Shown: piece by piece, positions 44,217 to 53,253 of the stretch
Layout: each line of letters starts with the position of its first letter
How positions within the stretch are numbered: the first letter of the stretch is position 1
DNA from: Phycisphaerales bacterium
Lineage (GTDB): Bacteria; Planctomycetota; Phycisphaerae; Tepidisphaerales; Tepidisphaeraceae
Assembly: GCA_020847375.1 (NCBI GenBank)
Contig: JADLCB010000003.1
Span: forward strand, 434,001-498,000
Reading direction: 5' to 3'
DNA: 64,000 bases
Notes under the pieces: model-generated
What the model saw: only the letters and a program-made list of their open reading frames with translations
Told to the model about the DNA's origin: nothing
The model's database searches: none
Translations under genes and position numbers: made by a program

Positions 44217-45695
44217 ATGATCCGCCAGGACTGGTTGCTGACAATCATCATTCTGATGGCAGCCAGCGCGCTGCGCGCTGATGTTGTGGAACTGCGCGAC
44301 GGGCGGCAATTGGAGGGGGAGCTGACCAAAACATCGCAAGGGTGGGTGCTGACGACAACCGACGGCATTAAAACAACACTGAGCACCGACCAGATCAAAC
44401 GTATCGAAATAAAACCGCGCAGCGGAGAGTCAGTGCAGGTTCAGGTGATCCAGTCGCGGCTGGACTCATTGCAGCGCAGCGTCGATGCGCAAAGCGACGC
44501 AGCGACCGTCGTGCAGCGATATCAGGATTTTATTCGTCAATATGGTGATACACCTGTTGGCGAGTCAGCCAGGGAGCAACTGACGTTGTGGCAATCACGC
44601 CTCGACCAGAAACTGGTGAAACAGGCCGATCAGTGGGTGACTCGTGAACAGGCGGCGCAGATGCGGAGGCAGGCTGGTTTGCTCAGTCAGCAGGCGCGCG
44701 AACTGCTCGTGAACAATCAAATGACCCAAGCCAGCGCAGCGGTGGAATCAGCGTTGAAGCTGGAACCAGCCGACGCACTGGCGCTGTATCTCAAAGGCGT
44801 GCTGGTCTACCGGGGGGATGATCTCAACGGGGCGCGGCGGGCGTGGGACGGAGTGATACAGGCCTTGCCGGCCCACGGTCCGACGCTGAATAATCTGGCG
44901 GTCATCGCCTGGCGGCAAAACCGCCTGACCGAGGCGCTGACGTTTTACCGTCAAGCTCTGGATGCCCTGCCCGTCAACGAAACGATCATCGCTAACTGCG
45001 CCGAAGCGATTAACAGCCTGTCTGATGATCAACTGCAAACGCCACTCGCCCAGCGCCTGTTTCAGCGCTACGTCGAACAGGATCAGCAGCTCAGCCGCGT
45101 TATGGCGGAGAAGAATCTGTACAAATGGGGCAGCCGCTATATCACCAATCAGGAAAAGGCGCAGATTGACGCTCAGACAAAGGAGATCGAAGAACAGCTC
45201 AACGACATGGCCGACCGGTTTAACCGTGTCGAGGCGGATATCCAGCAGATGGGGCTTACCATTGAGCGCAACACCCGCACCTTGCGGCAGATCGAGTCTG
45301 ATTCGTGGCGACGTGATGAAGAGGGACGTTTGTTTCGCCTGTCACTTCCTCCGGTTTATTACGAGATTCAACGTGAAAACAATCGTCTGAGTTCGTTGCA
45401 GAAACAGGCGAAAAATGAGCTGCAGCGGCTGCAGACTCAGGCGCATGATGCGCGCCGGCAATTACCGCAACCGCCCTTTACGGGGGTACAGCAGATCATG
45501 GGCGCGGAATCAGCGCCGGTGGTAAACCCACAGATAAATCCCATTTTGGTGACGCCTGCACCCACCACCACCCAGCCAGTGATAACGGATTCAGTCCCGA
45601 CCTCCCAGCCCACGACCGCCCCTGCCGAGGGTGCGGAGCCTATCCAGATCAAGATCGGCCCGGCCACGCAGCCAGCCAGTCCGGCGGCTCCATGA
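44217..45695 (+). CDS. Exported TPR protein with coiled coil
   Basis: 492 aa. A signal peptide (LLTIIILMAASALRA) is followed by a small beta domain (DVVELRDGRQLEGELTKTSQGW) of the kind often found at the N-terminus of planctomycete exported proteins. TPR repeats follow at about 155-270 (NNQMTQASAAVESALKLEPA, NRLTEALTFYRQALDALPV), a coiled coil at about 315-425, and a Pro/Thr-rich tail. A GAGGTG ribosome-binding site lies five bases before the ATG. It may form an envelope unit with the porin gene just downstream. Function unknown. Confidence 0.78.
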   Translation: MIRQDWLLTIIILMAASALRADVVELRDGRQLEGELTKTSQGWVLTTTDGIKTTLSTDQIKRIEIKPRSGESVQVQVIQSRLDSLQRSVDAQSDAATVVQRYQDFIRQYGDTPVGESAREQLTLWQSRLDQKLVKQADQWVTREQAAQMRRQAGLLSQQARELLVNNQMTQASAAVESALKLEPADALALYLKGVLVYRGDDLNGARRAWDGVIQALPAHGPTLNNLAVIAWRQNRLTEALTFYRQALDALPVNETIIANCAEAINSLSDDQLQTPLAQRLFQRYVEQDQQLSRVMAEKNLYKWGSRYITNQEKAQIDAQTKEIEEQLNDMADRFNRVEADIQQMGLTIERNTRTLRQIESDSWRRDEEGRLFRLSLPPVYYEIQRENNRLSSLQKQAKNELQRLQTQAHDARRQLPQPPFTGVQQIMGAESAPVVNPQINPILVTPAPTTTQPVITDSVPTSQPTTAPAEGAEPIQIKIGPATQPASPAAP

Positions 45696-45879
45696 ATTCG
45701 TTTGTTCCCTCATCGTTTTGCTAATCAGAGGTATTATTTTCGGCATATCCAGTGTGCGAAAAAACCAGCTTGAATTGCATCGTCGATGAAAAAAGTCATC
45801 ATCTGACAAAGCATCGCTCGCGCAGCACGCGGGATGGACGATTGACGACAAATTTGCTGACTCTGGGAAAGGCCGTTTT

Positions 45880-47178
45880 ATGGGCAGGATTGACTGGATC
45901 AACGTCATGGCAGTAATAGCCCTTGGAGCGGGTTACGCCTGCGCCCAGACCTCTGCGCCTGAAATTCAGGCGCTGCAGGCGCAGATTCAGCAGTTGCAGG
46001 CTCAGGTGGATGAGCTGAAAAACCAGCAGGCGCAGGTACTCAACACAGCCGATGTTGACCTCACCGTCGATCAGGTCATGCGCGACGCAGCCGCCCGCAG
46101 CCAGTTGTTGCAGGTGCAGGGTTTTACCGCAGGCTGGAACAACGAACGATTTGTTGTGCAGAGTGATGATGGCAACTATTCATTGCGGCCGGGTCTGCAG
46201 TTGCAATTCCGGCATGTCATCAATTCCCGCGATACCGATCATGGCCAGGAAACCGACCACGGTTTTGAAATGAAACGGGTGAAGTTTTCCATCGACGGCA
46301 ACTTCATGTCCAAACGGCTGACTTATTTTTTCCTTTGGTCCAGCCAGACCAACGGCGGCAATTTGTTTCTGGAACATGCCTGGGTCAAGTATGCGCTGAA
46401 CGACAACTGGGCGGTGCGCGGGGGACAAATGGGCAACCCGGTTTTCAAGGAACAATCGACCAGTTCGCGTCGGTCGCTGGCGGTGGATCGCTCGCTGGCC
46501 AACGTCGTGGTCACCGGTTCCAACGAGGCGCAGTTGCAGGCTGTCACGCTGGCCTATCAGGATAATCCGTTTTACATCGAAGGGGGATATGGCGATGGGT
46601 TCGTCAGTGCTGATACCGACTGGGCGACACCCGGCAACTGGAACGTTTTCGTCCGGGCGGATTATGTGCTCGATGGATCGATCAAGCAGGCGAGTGAATT
46701 CACCGCGCGCGGCAATCGTGATCCGTTGATGGTTGTTGGTGGGGGGCTGGATATCACCGACGGGCCTGACGCAGTTTATTACCGCCACACTGCTGATGTG
46801 CAGTACAAGGATGCCGGCCAGTGGGGTTTGTTTGCTGCCTATATCGGCAACTACCGCAAGCTATACGGCGGTGGCAATGATTATGATTTGGGGTTCATGG
46901 TGCAGGCAGCGTACGCCATAAACGATCAGTGGGAATTATTCGGCCGCTACGGTGTGAGCATTCTGGATCAGGCGGTTACTTTCGCCAGCGGCAGCGAAGA
47001 TACATTTCACGAGCTGACTTTCGGTGCCAATCGCTATTTCTTTGGCCATTCCGCCAAGTTCAGCATCGACCTGACCTGCCTGCCCAATGGTTCGCCATCC
47101 GATCAAAAAGGTCTGGGTTTTTATCAGGGCGACGACGTGCAGTTTGTTGTGCGCAGCCAGTTCCAACTGCTGCTGTAA
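45880..47178 (+). CDS. OprO/OprP-type outer-membrane porin
   Basis: 432 aa. Signal peptide (MAVIALGAGYACAQ), a short N-terminal coiled coil (IQALQAQIQQLQAQVDELKN), typical of trimeric anchored porins, then a beta-barrel rich in alternating aromatic strands. The LRPGLQLQFRHV, FEMKRVKFSIDGNF and VRGGQMGNPVFKEQ segments match the phosphate/pyrophosphate-selective porin O/P family. The C-terminus ends VRSQFQLLL, the usual terminal strand signal. Substrate selectivity cannot be read. AAAGG lies seven bases before the ATG. It indicates a Gram-negative type outer membrane. Confidence 0.85.
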   Translation: MGRIDWINVMAVIALGAGYACAQTSAPEIQALQAQIQQLQAQVDELKNQQAQVLNTADVDLTVDQVMRDAAARSQLLQVQGFTAGWNNERFVVQSDDGNYSLRPGLQLQFRHVINSRDTDHGQETDHGFEMKRVKFSIDGNFMSKRLTYFFLWSSQTNGGNLFLEHAWVKYALNDNWAVRGGQMGNPVFKEQSTSSRRSLAVDRSLANVVVTGSNEAQLQAVTLAYQDNPFYIEGGYGDGFVSADTDWATPGNWNVFVRADYVLDGSIKQASEFTARGNRDPLMVVGGGLDITDGPDAVYYRHTADVQYKDAGQWGLFAAYIGNYRKLYGGGNDYDLGFMVQAAYAINDQWELFGRYGVSILDQAVTFASGSEDTFHELTFGANRYFFGHSAKFSIDLTCLPNGSPSDQKGLGFYQGDDVQFVVRSQFQLLL

Positions 47179-47230
47179 TCAGCGCATAAGACCGACCCGA
47201 TACAAGCAGCGTATTGAGTGCAGGTTTGCT

Positions 47231-47449
47231 TCAGGCGACCGCGCTGGCGCTTTGCGGGATGTGCTGATTTTGTAGGCACAGGGCGACAAAAATGTGTTGC
47301 AGGCGCTCGACGGGGGTCTTATTGAGAAAGTCAGGGGTGAAATCGACAGGAAACCGGCCTTGCCACCGATTGAACTGGCGGATCAGTTCCTGGCGATTCA
47401 TGGCCGCAACGGCGCAGATGATTTCTTCGACTTGCTCGCTGGCCAGCAT
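47231..47449 (-). CDS. Small conserved-looking protein of unknown function
   Basis: 72 aa, acidic at the start (MLASEQVEEIICAVAAMNRQ), then a basic helical segment (ELIRQFNRWQGRF), FTPDFLNKTPVERLQHIFVALCL and a short tail. Composition looks like a real, compact helical protein. The frame extends to an ATG at 47518. Start 47449 is preferred because GAGGG stands seven bases before it. A perfect inverted repeat (47490-47508) lies just upstream and could be its operator. I do not recognise the family. Confidence 0.6.
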   Translation of the reverse strand: MLASEQVEEIICAVAAMNRQELIRQFNRWQGRFPVDFTPDFLNKTPVERLQHIFVALCLQNQHIPQSASAVA

Positions 47450-47489
47450 AGTTCTGCCCTCGTACGAATTATGACGCATTGCACCGTGA

Positions 47490-47508
47490 TTCGTTAGTGC
47501 ATAACGAA
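47490..47508. repeat. Inverted repeat upstream of the 72-aa protein gene
   Basis: TTCGTTA-GTGCA-TAACGAA, perfect 7-bp arms, between the two small minus-strand genes and followed on the plus strand by AAAAAA. Its position, about 40 bases before the 47449 start, suits an operator. Read on the minus strand the U-run precedes the stem, so it is not a terminator for either gene. Confidence 0.45.
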
Positions 47509-47514
47509 AAAAAT

Positions 47515-47994
47515 TCACATAAAAATATCGAGCAAATTGCCCTTACAGATTGTATCGACCTTATAAACCACCGGCTTAATCACCGGCCGCAACGGCGGCA
47601 GTTGCTGAACGGGCACGGTTTTCCATGGCGGCACCAATGCACTTTTACCGTGATAGCTCGCCGGGGCGGTTACGGGGATCTGCCCCGGTGGAGCAAAAAT
47701 CGGTTCAGGATGGTGCACGCGGCGTGGTTCAAAAATGGCGGCGGGTTGAATATGTCGTGGCGCATTGGCGGGCGAATTGGCGTGGGTCAGCTTTGACGGT
47801 TCGAGGCGCGAGGGGGAATGCAACACACCACCAGCGCCACCAGCCAGACCAGGCTGCATCGCAGCACGGAGCAACTGAACCAGCTTCAGGTCCATGCTTG
47901 CGATAATCAGGCTGGCGGTTGCGGAGATAGCCACACTCAGGGCAGAGCAAACGGCAGCGACAGAAATAACGAATTGTTTTTCAGACTGATTCAA
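47515..47994 (-). CDS. Proline-rich protein with N-terminal membrane helix
   Basis: About 159 aa starting at a TTG (47994) with a weak AGGG upstream; the start is uncertain. A hydrophobic segment (FVISVAAVCSALSVAISATASLI) looks like a signal anchor. The rest (about 55-150) is rich in Pro, Ala, His and Val without a recognisable domain, suggesting an extended periplasmic segment. It is upstream of, and in the same direction as, the 72-aa gene. No clear relatives come to mind. Confidence 0.5.
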   Translation of the reverse strand: MNQSEKQFVISVAAVCSALSVAISATASLIIASMDLKLVQLLRAAMQPGLAGGAGGVLHSPSRLEPSKLTHANSPANAPRHIQPAAIFEPRRVHHPEPIFAPPGQIPVTAPASYHGKSALVPPWKTVPVQQLPPLRPVIKPVVYKVDTICKGNLLDIFM

Positions 47995-48360
47995 GCCCTG
48001 TTTTTACGGGCAAAAATGGGCATCCAATTTTTCGCACCGAAAATTAAATTAGTCCGGTTATGCCGGATGATGTAATTTCGCAACATTGGTGTTGCCGTTG
48101 CGCAACGTCGCGCATTGGTCATCCCATCTGGCGATGCTGTCATCGACTGATTTATCAGACGCTGATGGATGTTCACTTCCAGCCTCTGCTGTCCAATTCC
48201 TGCGGGTTGTTTGATCTTCGCGTGTGTGCCTCACCCGTGCATCTGGTTGCGCCTCCGGTTGGGTGTATCAGCCAACCTCTTTTGCGCGGGAGTATTGCGT
48301 CGTACACTTGCGAAGCTTTGATGGAGATCGCGCAACGGCGATCCACCGGTTTGATATGTC
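47995..48360. other. Spacer before queA
   Basis: About 365 bases. An ORF crosses it on the plus strand (48060-48470) but is Cys-rich, lacks a ribosome-binding site and overlaps queA, so I do not accept it. An AATTTT/AAAATT inverted repeat lies near 48030-48050. Nothing else is recognisable. Confidence 0.35.
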
Positions 48361-49395
48361 ATGCTGACCAGCGACCTCGATTTCTTTCTTCCCCCGCAAC
48401 TGATTGCGCAGACTCCGGCGGATCGGCGCGAGGCTTCACGCCTGCTGCACTATCACCGCGCAACCGGTGAGGTGGCGCATCGTGTTTTTGCTGATTTACC
48501 GGACTTGCTTCGCGCTGGTGATCTGCTGGTGCTCAATGATACCCGCGTTGTGCCGGCGCGGCTGGATCTGCGCAAGGCAACTGGCGGGCACATCGAGGGG
48601 TTGTTCCTGCATGAAACAGCGCCCGGTTCGTGGCGTGTCATGCTTCGCGGCATGGGCCGAAGTCGCGCCGGGCTGCACTTTGCCAGCGATCCTGCCATCA
48701 CCGCCAGCATCATCAGCGTCTACGACAACGGTGAATATGAACTTCAGTTATCCGTCCCAGCCCCGGCAACAGAGTTGCTCAAGCGACTAGGCCGTATGCC
48801 CCTGCCTCCCTATATCAAACGTCAGCGCGAGCATGATCAGCGTGATCCGCTTGACCAGCAGCGTTACCAGACAATTTACGCTCGTGATGGCCAGTCGGTT
48901 GCCGCGCCCACAGCGGGTTTGCACTTCACGCCTGAGCTTTTCCAAACGTTGGAACAACGCGGCATTAACAAAACATTTGTCACACTTGATGTTGGCCTGG
49001 GCACGTTCAAACCGGTTACGGCTGACAGGCTTGATCAGCACCTCATGCACACCGAGCATTACACCATCACCCCACAGGCCGCTGCCGACCTGAACGCCGC
49101 GCGTCAACAGAAGCGCCGGATCATCGCTGTCGGCACCACCGCTGCCCGCGTGCTGGAATCTCAGCCGCAGGCTGCGTTCGAGCCACGCGTCGCCAGTACA
49201 TCAATTTTTATTCATCCACCCTATGACTGGAAACATGTGGATGGGTTGATCACCAATTTTCATCTGCCCCGCAGCACACTCATTGCGCTGGTGGCGGGTT
49301 TCATCGGATTGGCCGAGCAGCGCCGCCTGTATCAACTGGCCATTCAGCAGGAATATCGCTTTTTCAGTTACGGCGATGCCATGTTCATCGACTGA
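48361..49395 (+). CDS. queA: S-adenosylmethionine:tRNA ribosyltransferase-isomerase
   Basis: 344 aa. Converts preQ1 in tRNA to epoxyqueuosine using the ribosyl part of SAM, the step after Tgt (8256). Family blocks are LDFFLPPQLIAQTPADRREASRLL, DLLVLNDTRVVPARL, MPLPPYIKR, RYQTIYARDGQSVAAPTAGLHFT, VTLDVGLGTFKPV, MHTEHY and VDGLITNFHLPRSTL. Start ATG 48361. The queuosine genes are thus split within this window, 40 kb apart. Confidence 0.95.
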   Translation: MLTSDLDFFLPPQLIAQTPADRREASRLLHYHRATGEVAHRVFADLPDLLRAGDLLVLNDTRVVPARLDLRKATGGHIEGLFLHETAPGSWRVMLRGMGRSRAGLHFASDPAITASIISVYDNGEYELQLSVPAPATELLKRLGRMPLPPYIKRQREHDQRDPLDQQRYQTIYARDGQSVAAPTAGLHFTPELFQTLEQRGINKTFVTLDVGLGTFKPVTADRLDQHLMHTEHYTITPQAAADLNAARQQKRRIIAVGTTAARVLESQPQAAFEPRVASTSIFIHPPYDWKHVDGLITNFHLPRSTLIALVAGFIGLAEQRRLYQLAIQQEYRFFSYGDAMFID

Positions 49396-49513
49396 CGTGC
49401 GCCCCTTTCAGCCAAAATAATCTCGTTTTCCGATGCGATTCCTTCCGTCAGCACAGACCAAAAAATGCTGATTCATCCGACGGCACTGACGCAAACACAA
49501 GAAGCGATCGCTA

Positions 49514-49542
49514 TTTTCAGCCAAGGCTGATTCAGGTATAAA
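49514..49542 (+). promoter_or_regulatory. Promoter of the I9-like small protein gene
   Basis: TTTTCA (49514-49519), a 17-base spacer and TATAAA (49537-49542). The spacer contains the palindrome TCAGCCAAGGCTGA. The predicted start of transcription coincides with the ATG at 49550, implying a leaderless message. Confidence 0.45.
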
Positions 49543-49549
49543 CCAAGCC

Positions 49550-49870
49550 ATGGATCATCATGATGCTGAAATAACCGAGGTGGTGGTGGTACTCAATCAG
49601 CAGTTCGCCAACCAACTGACGCAGGCCCGTCAGATGCTGGAAGAAGCGGGAATGACGATCGACTCGGAAGATCACGATAACGGAGTCATGCACGGGAGTA
49701 TTGATTCAAAGAATCTGCATGCGCTGGAAAAACTGCCCTGCGTGCAGTACCTGCGTCCGGTTTTCACGTATGTGGCGGATTATCCCACCGGCGACCCCCG
49801 CGATAAGGATGACGATCTGGATGACAACGCCGATGAAGCGCCGGATGGCGGTGATCCGAAGCATCAATAA
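49550..49870 (+). CDS. Small peptidase-inhibitor-I9-like domain protein
   Basis: 106 aa. Residues about 8-80 (EVVVVLNQQFANQLTQARQM, LEEAGMTIDSEDHDNGVMHG, SIDSKNLHALEKLPCVQYLR) follow the beta-alpha-beta pattern of the ferredoxin-like I9/propeptide fold seen in subtilisin prodomains and in small stand-alone proteins. The tail is very acidic (DPRDKDDDLDDNADEAPDGG). There is no signal peptide and no protease gene beside it, so a free-standing inhibitor or chaperone is only a guess. The assignment is from pattern memory. Confidence 0.6.
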   Translation: MDHHDAEITEVVVVLNQQFANQLTQARQMLEEAGMTIDSEDHDNGVMHGSIDSKNLHALEKLPCVQYLRPVFTYVADYPTGDPRDKDDDLDDNADEAPDGGDPKHQ

Positions 49871-49968
49871 TCCAAATCACTCAAGCAACCAATCAACTGA
49901 AATCAGTCGGAATGACCGTGGTATTTTGCACTGCCTGACGCGGGAAAATCAGAACGGTTGAATCAGCT

Positions 49969-50949
49969 TCATAGCGTGATCCCCAGCCAGCTCCACGATT
50001 CACGCCATAAACTGGACGTTTGGACGGCTTCTTCGGGGTATGTGTGGTGACCGGCGGTGCGGACGAACAACTTCTTTTGCGTGTGCAGTGCGTTGTAAAC
50101 GGCGAATTGCCCTGGCGGTGGTACGGCTGGATCGAACATGGCAGCAGCCACCATGGTTGGCGTTCTGCTTGCATGGGCATGAATGGCTGCATCAAAAAAG
50201 GATAATACATTCAGCACGGATGGATCGTGCTGATAATAGGTGCGCACGGCGGCGCCGCTGCCGGTGCATGGGAGCGTTACGCGCAAGCGGTGGTTGCCAA
50301 AGCTGGGTACGTCGAGAAACGCACGGCGGATACGCTGATCCCACGGTACGGCCATCGCGCCAATACCCCCGCCGAAGCTGCCTCCCCAGTAGCGCAGATT
50401 GCCGCTGACATCATTCACCACCGCCGACAAGGCACTGCCCGCCGCCCACAAGTCGGCAGCACAAAGTCCGTGGCTGTAGGTCTGGATGGATTCGATTCCT
50501 TTGAGCACGTGCGCCTGAGCATCGTCCGGCCAGTCCGGTCGGGCGGAGCGATGAAATCCGCGCGCACACGGAAAGATTGTCGCGGCGTTGCACGGTTTGT
50601 CCCATACGTCCGGGTGCGGGCGACCACCGTAACCGTGCCCCATGATCAGACCGATTTTCGCCGGTTGATGGCGCGGGATGGAAATCCACCCGCCGACGCG
50701 AAAGCCGTCAAATGAATCGAACTCGATTTCCGACACGTCATAGTGTTCGTTGGACAAATCGGTGGGATGCAGCAGCGGGCGTGGCGGTGTTGCGATGGTT
50801 TGCAGATACCGGCGTTGCCAAAAGGTGGACAGGCCGGCGGGCGCCGGTGGAGCGCTGACATTCAATAGCGCATGCAGATCGTACCCATGGGTCGGATCAA
50901 AAGGGTAATCATGCGGCAGATGGACAGTCCGGTTGGGCAACATCGACAA
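49969..50949 (-). CDS. Acetyl-xylan-esterase (AXE1/CE7)-like alpha/beta hydrolase
   Basis: 326 aa, close to the size of CE7 esterases (cephalosporin-C deacetylase/acetyl xylan esterase). The N-terminal cap lies before DVSEIEFDSFDGFRVGGWIS. The oxyanion strand is LIMGHGYGG. The nucleophile elbow is WGGSFGGG (G-x-S-x-G) rather than the more usual GxSQGG. The Asp is in AAMFDPAVPPPGQ and the His in RTAGHHTYPEE. No signal peptide is seen, so it is probably intracellular. The substrate is likely an acetylated sugar, by inference. Starts 50949 and 50943 are both possible. Confidence 0.8.
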   Translation of the reverse strand: MSMLPNRTVHLPHDYPFDPTHGYDLHALLNVSAPPAPAGLSTFWQRRYLQTIATPPRPLLHPTDLSNEHYDVSEIEFDSFDGFRVGGWISIPRHQPAKIGLIMGHGYGGRPHPDVWDKPCNAATIFPCARGFHRSARPDWPDDAQAHVLKGIESIQTYSHGLCAADLWAAGSALSAVVNDVSGNLRYWGGSFGGGIGAMAVPWDQRIRRAFLDVPSFGNHRLRVTLPCTGSGAAVRTYYQHDPSVLNVLSFFDAAIHAHASRTPTMVAAAMFDPAVPPPGQFAVYNALHTQKKLFVRTAGHHTYPEEAVQTSSLWRESWSWLGITL

Positions 50950-51061
50950 TCAATTCTAACAGAATCAGAAAGCAATTGATTGTCCAAGGCGCGGTTTCAC
51001 GCGAGGTGAAGGCGTGCAACAGCGATACAAGTCCATCCGGTTATGGTTATACTGCTGGCCA

Positions 51062-51493
51062 ATGGATCAAGAAGCATCAGGTCTTGAGTTGGCGCCGGGG
51101 GTTTATGTCGCTGCGATGATGTTGCGATTTAAGTATGCACGTAGTTCGGGTCCGGGCGGGCAGAATGTCAACAAAGTTTCCAGTAAAGCGGAATTATGGG
51201 TCGCGGTTGAAGCGATGACAGGGATGAATTTCTGGGCCAAGCAGAGGCTGCGCAAGCTGGCGGGGGCGCGCCTGACGCGCAGCGATGAAATTCATCTGAC
51301 CAGCGACGAAACGCGCAGCCAGGAGAGTAATCGTCAGATCGTGATGCAACGATTGCGCGATTTGATCGTTGAAGCATGTCGTCCGCCCAAAGTGCGCAAA
51401 AAGACCAAACCATCGCGTGCTGCCCGCCAGCGCCGGCTGGATACAAAGAAGCAGCGGGGTCAGGTCAAGCAATTACGCCGTCAGATGCCGTAG
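51062..51493 (+). CDS. arfB: ArfB-type ribosome-rescue peptidyl-tRNA hydrolase
   Basis: About 143 aa. Releases stalled peptides from ribosomes with truncated mRNA. The GGQ domain is intact (RSSGPGGQNVNKVSSKAEL), followed by ITLTSDETRSQ-like IHLTSDETRSQESNRQ and a basic C-terminal tail (KVRKKTKPSRAARQRRLDTK) that inserts in the mRNA channel. A GTG at 51014 would add 16 residues without homology; ATG 51062 fits the family. It lacks the codon-recognition domain of RF1/RF2, distinguishing it from prfB in the same window. Confidence 0.9.
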   Translation: MDQEASGLELAPGVYVAAMMLRFKYARSSGPGGQNVNKVSSKAELWVAVEAMTGMNFWAKQRLRKLAGARLTRSDEIHLTSDETRSQESNRQIVMQRLRDLIVEACRPPKVRKKTKPSRAARQRRLDTKKQRGQVKQLRRQMP

Positions 51494-51552
51494 CGACAAC
51501 GGGCTGCAATTTGATCAGCGGTCAGCGCGACAATCACTGGCGGAGAGTTTCC

Positions 51553-52488
51553 ATGTCCGTCTGCGATCGTTATTCTTTGTCGCTCATGTGGCCGTGGTTG
51601 ATTGTTTGTATGGCGGTGCTGTTGATTGGCGTGACCAAGAGCGGGTTTGGCAGCGGTATGGGGCTGCTGAATATCCCGATCATCGTGCTGGCGATGGGTC
51701 ATACGGATCGGGGTTCGCAGGCGGCGCTGGGGTTGATGTTGCCGCTGCTGATTCTGGGGGATTTATTAGCGGTTTGGCAATATCGGCGGCTGTTCAAACC
51801 GGGTGGACTTTCGTCCGTGGCGACTACCCAAAACGATCGTACCCAGGATCCTGAGCAGAAGCTGGATCAAGTGCAGCCTGTGTTGCCACCACAATCGGCG
51901 CCGCTGCATACCGGCCCGCAACTAATCAAGGCGCTCTTGCCTGGAACAGCGCTGGGCGTGGTGATTGGTGGCGTATTGTTGTGGTGGTTTCATCAGTATC
52001 ACGCCATGGTGGGAACGATCATCCGTCTGGAGATCGGGCTGGAATGTATTGTGATGGTTGGGCTGCATTGGTGGCGGCAGTACAAGGGGGTGCAGACGCA
52101 TCTATTACCTGAACCGCTGCGCAGTTGGGTGACAGGTTGTTTCGCGGCTGTCAGTTCGACCCTGGCCCATGCCGCCGGGCCGGTGATTGCGATGTATCTC
52201 CTGCCAATGAAGCTGGATCGTAAGCTGTTTGTCGGAACCAGTGCGCTCTATTTTTTCCTGCTCAACAGCGCCAAACTGCCAGCCTATTATGCCAGTGGGA
52301 TGTTTGCCCAGGCGGAGCTTGGGTTTACGATTCAGTTTGCGCCGCTGGTGCTGGTGGGTGCGGCACTGGGTTACTGGGTGCTCAAGCGATTGAACGACCG
52401 CCATTTTTCCGTCATTATTTACGCGGTGACGTTTATTCTGGGCTGGTATCTGCTGGGTGATGGTATACTGCGGTTGTTCCAGCCCTAG
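51553..52488 (+). CDS. TSUP/TauE-SafE family membrane transporter
   Basis: About 311 aa with about eight hydrophobic helices in two repeats: WLIVCMAVLLIGVTKSGFGSGMG, the family signature region near the N-terminus, and a second copy after residue 185 (TGCFAAVSSTLAHAAGPVIA). Family members export sulfite, sulfoacetate or other organosulfur anions; the substrate is not deducible. The frame runs upstream to 51376 and overlaps arfB, but ATG 51553 with GGAGAG seven bases before it is preferred. A polar loop (about 75-100) is longer than usual. Confidence 0.85.
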   Translation: MSVCDRYSLSLMWPWLIVCMAVLLIGVTKSGFGSGMGLLNIPIIVLAMGHTDRGSQAALGLMLPLLILGDLLAVWQYRRLFKPGGLSSVATTQNDRTQDPEQKLDQVQPVLPPQSAPLHTGPQLIKALLPGTALGVVIGGVLLWWFHQYHAMVGTIIRLEIGLECIVMVGLHWWRQYKGVQTHLLPEPLRSWVTGCFAAVSSTLAHAAGPVIAMYLLPMKLDRKLFVGTSALYFFLLNSAKLPAYYASGMFAQAELGFTIQFAPLVLVGAALGYWVLKRLNDRHFSVIIYAVTFILGWYLLGDGILRLFQP

Positions 52489-52593
52489 TCAGCCGTGATT
52501 GAAGACAGCCCGCCAACACCACGGGTGCTGCCAGCGGCGGGCGGTCGCACGGATTTCAGATTGTGATCCAACAAAAAATGCAGGCGAGATAAA

Positions 52594-53253
52594 ATGCCCA
52601 CCAGTACCGTCGAAAATTATCTCAAGCATCTGTACGTTCAGCAGAACCATGACGCGCAGGCGCTGGTGCCGCTGGGACGACTGGCGACGGTGCTGGGGGT
52701 GACGCCGGGCACGGTGACAACCATGATCAAAACCCTGGCAGATTCGGGGCTGGTTTTTTACGAACCGCGCACAGGTGCGCGTCTGACGCCTGGTGGCGAG
52801 CAACTGGCGCTGCTGGTGTTGCGTCGGCATCGCCTGGTGGAGCTGCTGTTGGTGCGCCTGCTGGGTCTGGACTGGTCGCAGGTTCACGACGAAGCAGAAG
52901 AATTGGAACATGCCATCAGCGATCGGTTGCTGGATCGAATCGATCAGGTGCTGGGTTATCCGCAGTTTGATCCGCATGGTGATCCGATTCCCACGGCCAG
53001 CGGCCAGATCATTCAGCGACCGATGCTGCGCCTGAGTGCCTGTGAAGCGGGCCGGCAGGTGTCGATTGCGCGGGTGGACGACCAGGATCAGGAGTTTTTA
53101 CGATTTGCGGCCGACAGTGGTTTGACACCCGGCGCGGTGGTTCATGTGCTGGCTCACAACAACGCGGCCGATGCAATTACCATTACGGTGGGTGATGGGA
53201 AGGAACATCTAACCCTGGGCAGCGCTGCAGCGGGAAAAATTTTTGTGGAATAA
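52594..53253 (+). CDS. DtxR/MntR-family metal-dependent repressor
   Basis: 219 aa. Winged helix (TVENYLKHLYVQQN, LATVLGVTPGTVTTMIKTLADSGLV), dimerisation and metal-binding helices (RRHRLVELLLVRLLGLDWSQVHDEAEELEHAI with His/Glu ligands), and a C-terminal SH3/FeoA-like domain (about 145-219). It probably represses metal-uptake genes when Fe(II) or Mn(II) is bound. It ends directly against tatC, which is read from the other strand, with no spacer between stop codons. The TSUP gene just upstream may or may not be a target. Confidence 0.92.
   Translation: MPTSTVENYLKHLYVQQNHDAQALVPLGRLATVLGVTPGTVTTMIKTLADSGLVFYEPRTGARLTPGGEQLALLVLRRHRLVELLLVRLLGLDWSQVHDEAEELEHAISDRLLDRIDQVLGYPQFDPHGDPIPTASGQIIQRPMLRLSACEAGRQVSIARVDDQDQEFLRFAADSGLTPGAVVHVLAHNNAADAITITVGDGKEHLTLGSAAAGKIFVE

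Noticed and set aside
48060-48470. 136-codon plus-strand frame before queA
   Set aside because: Cys-rich, no ribosome-binding site, and it overlaps the start of queA by more than 100 bases in another frame.
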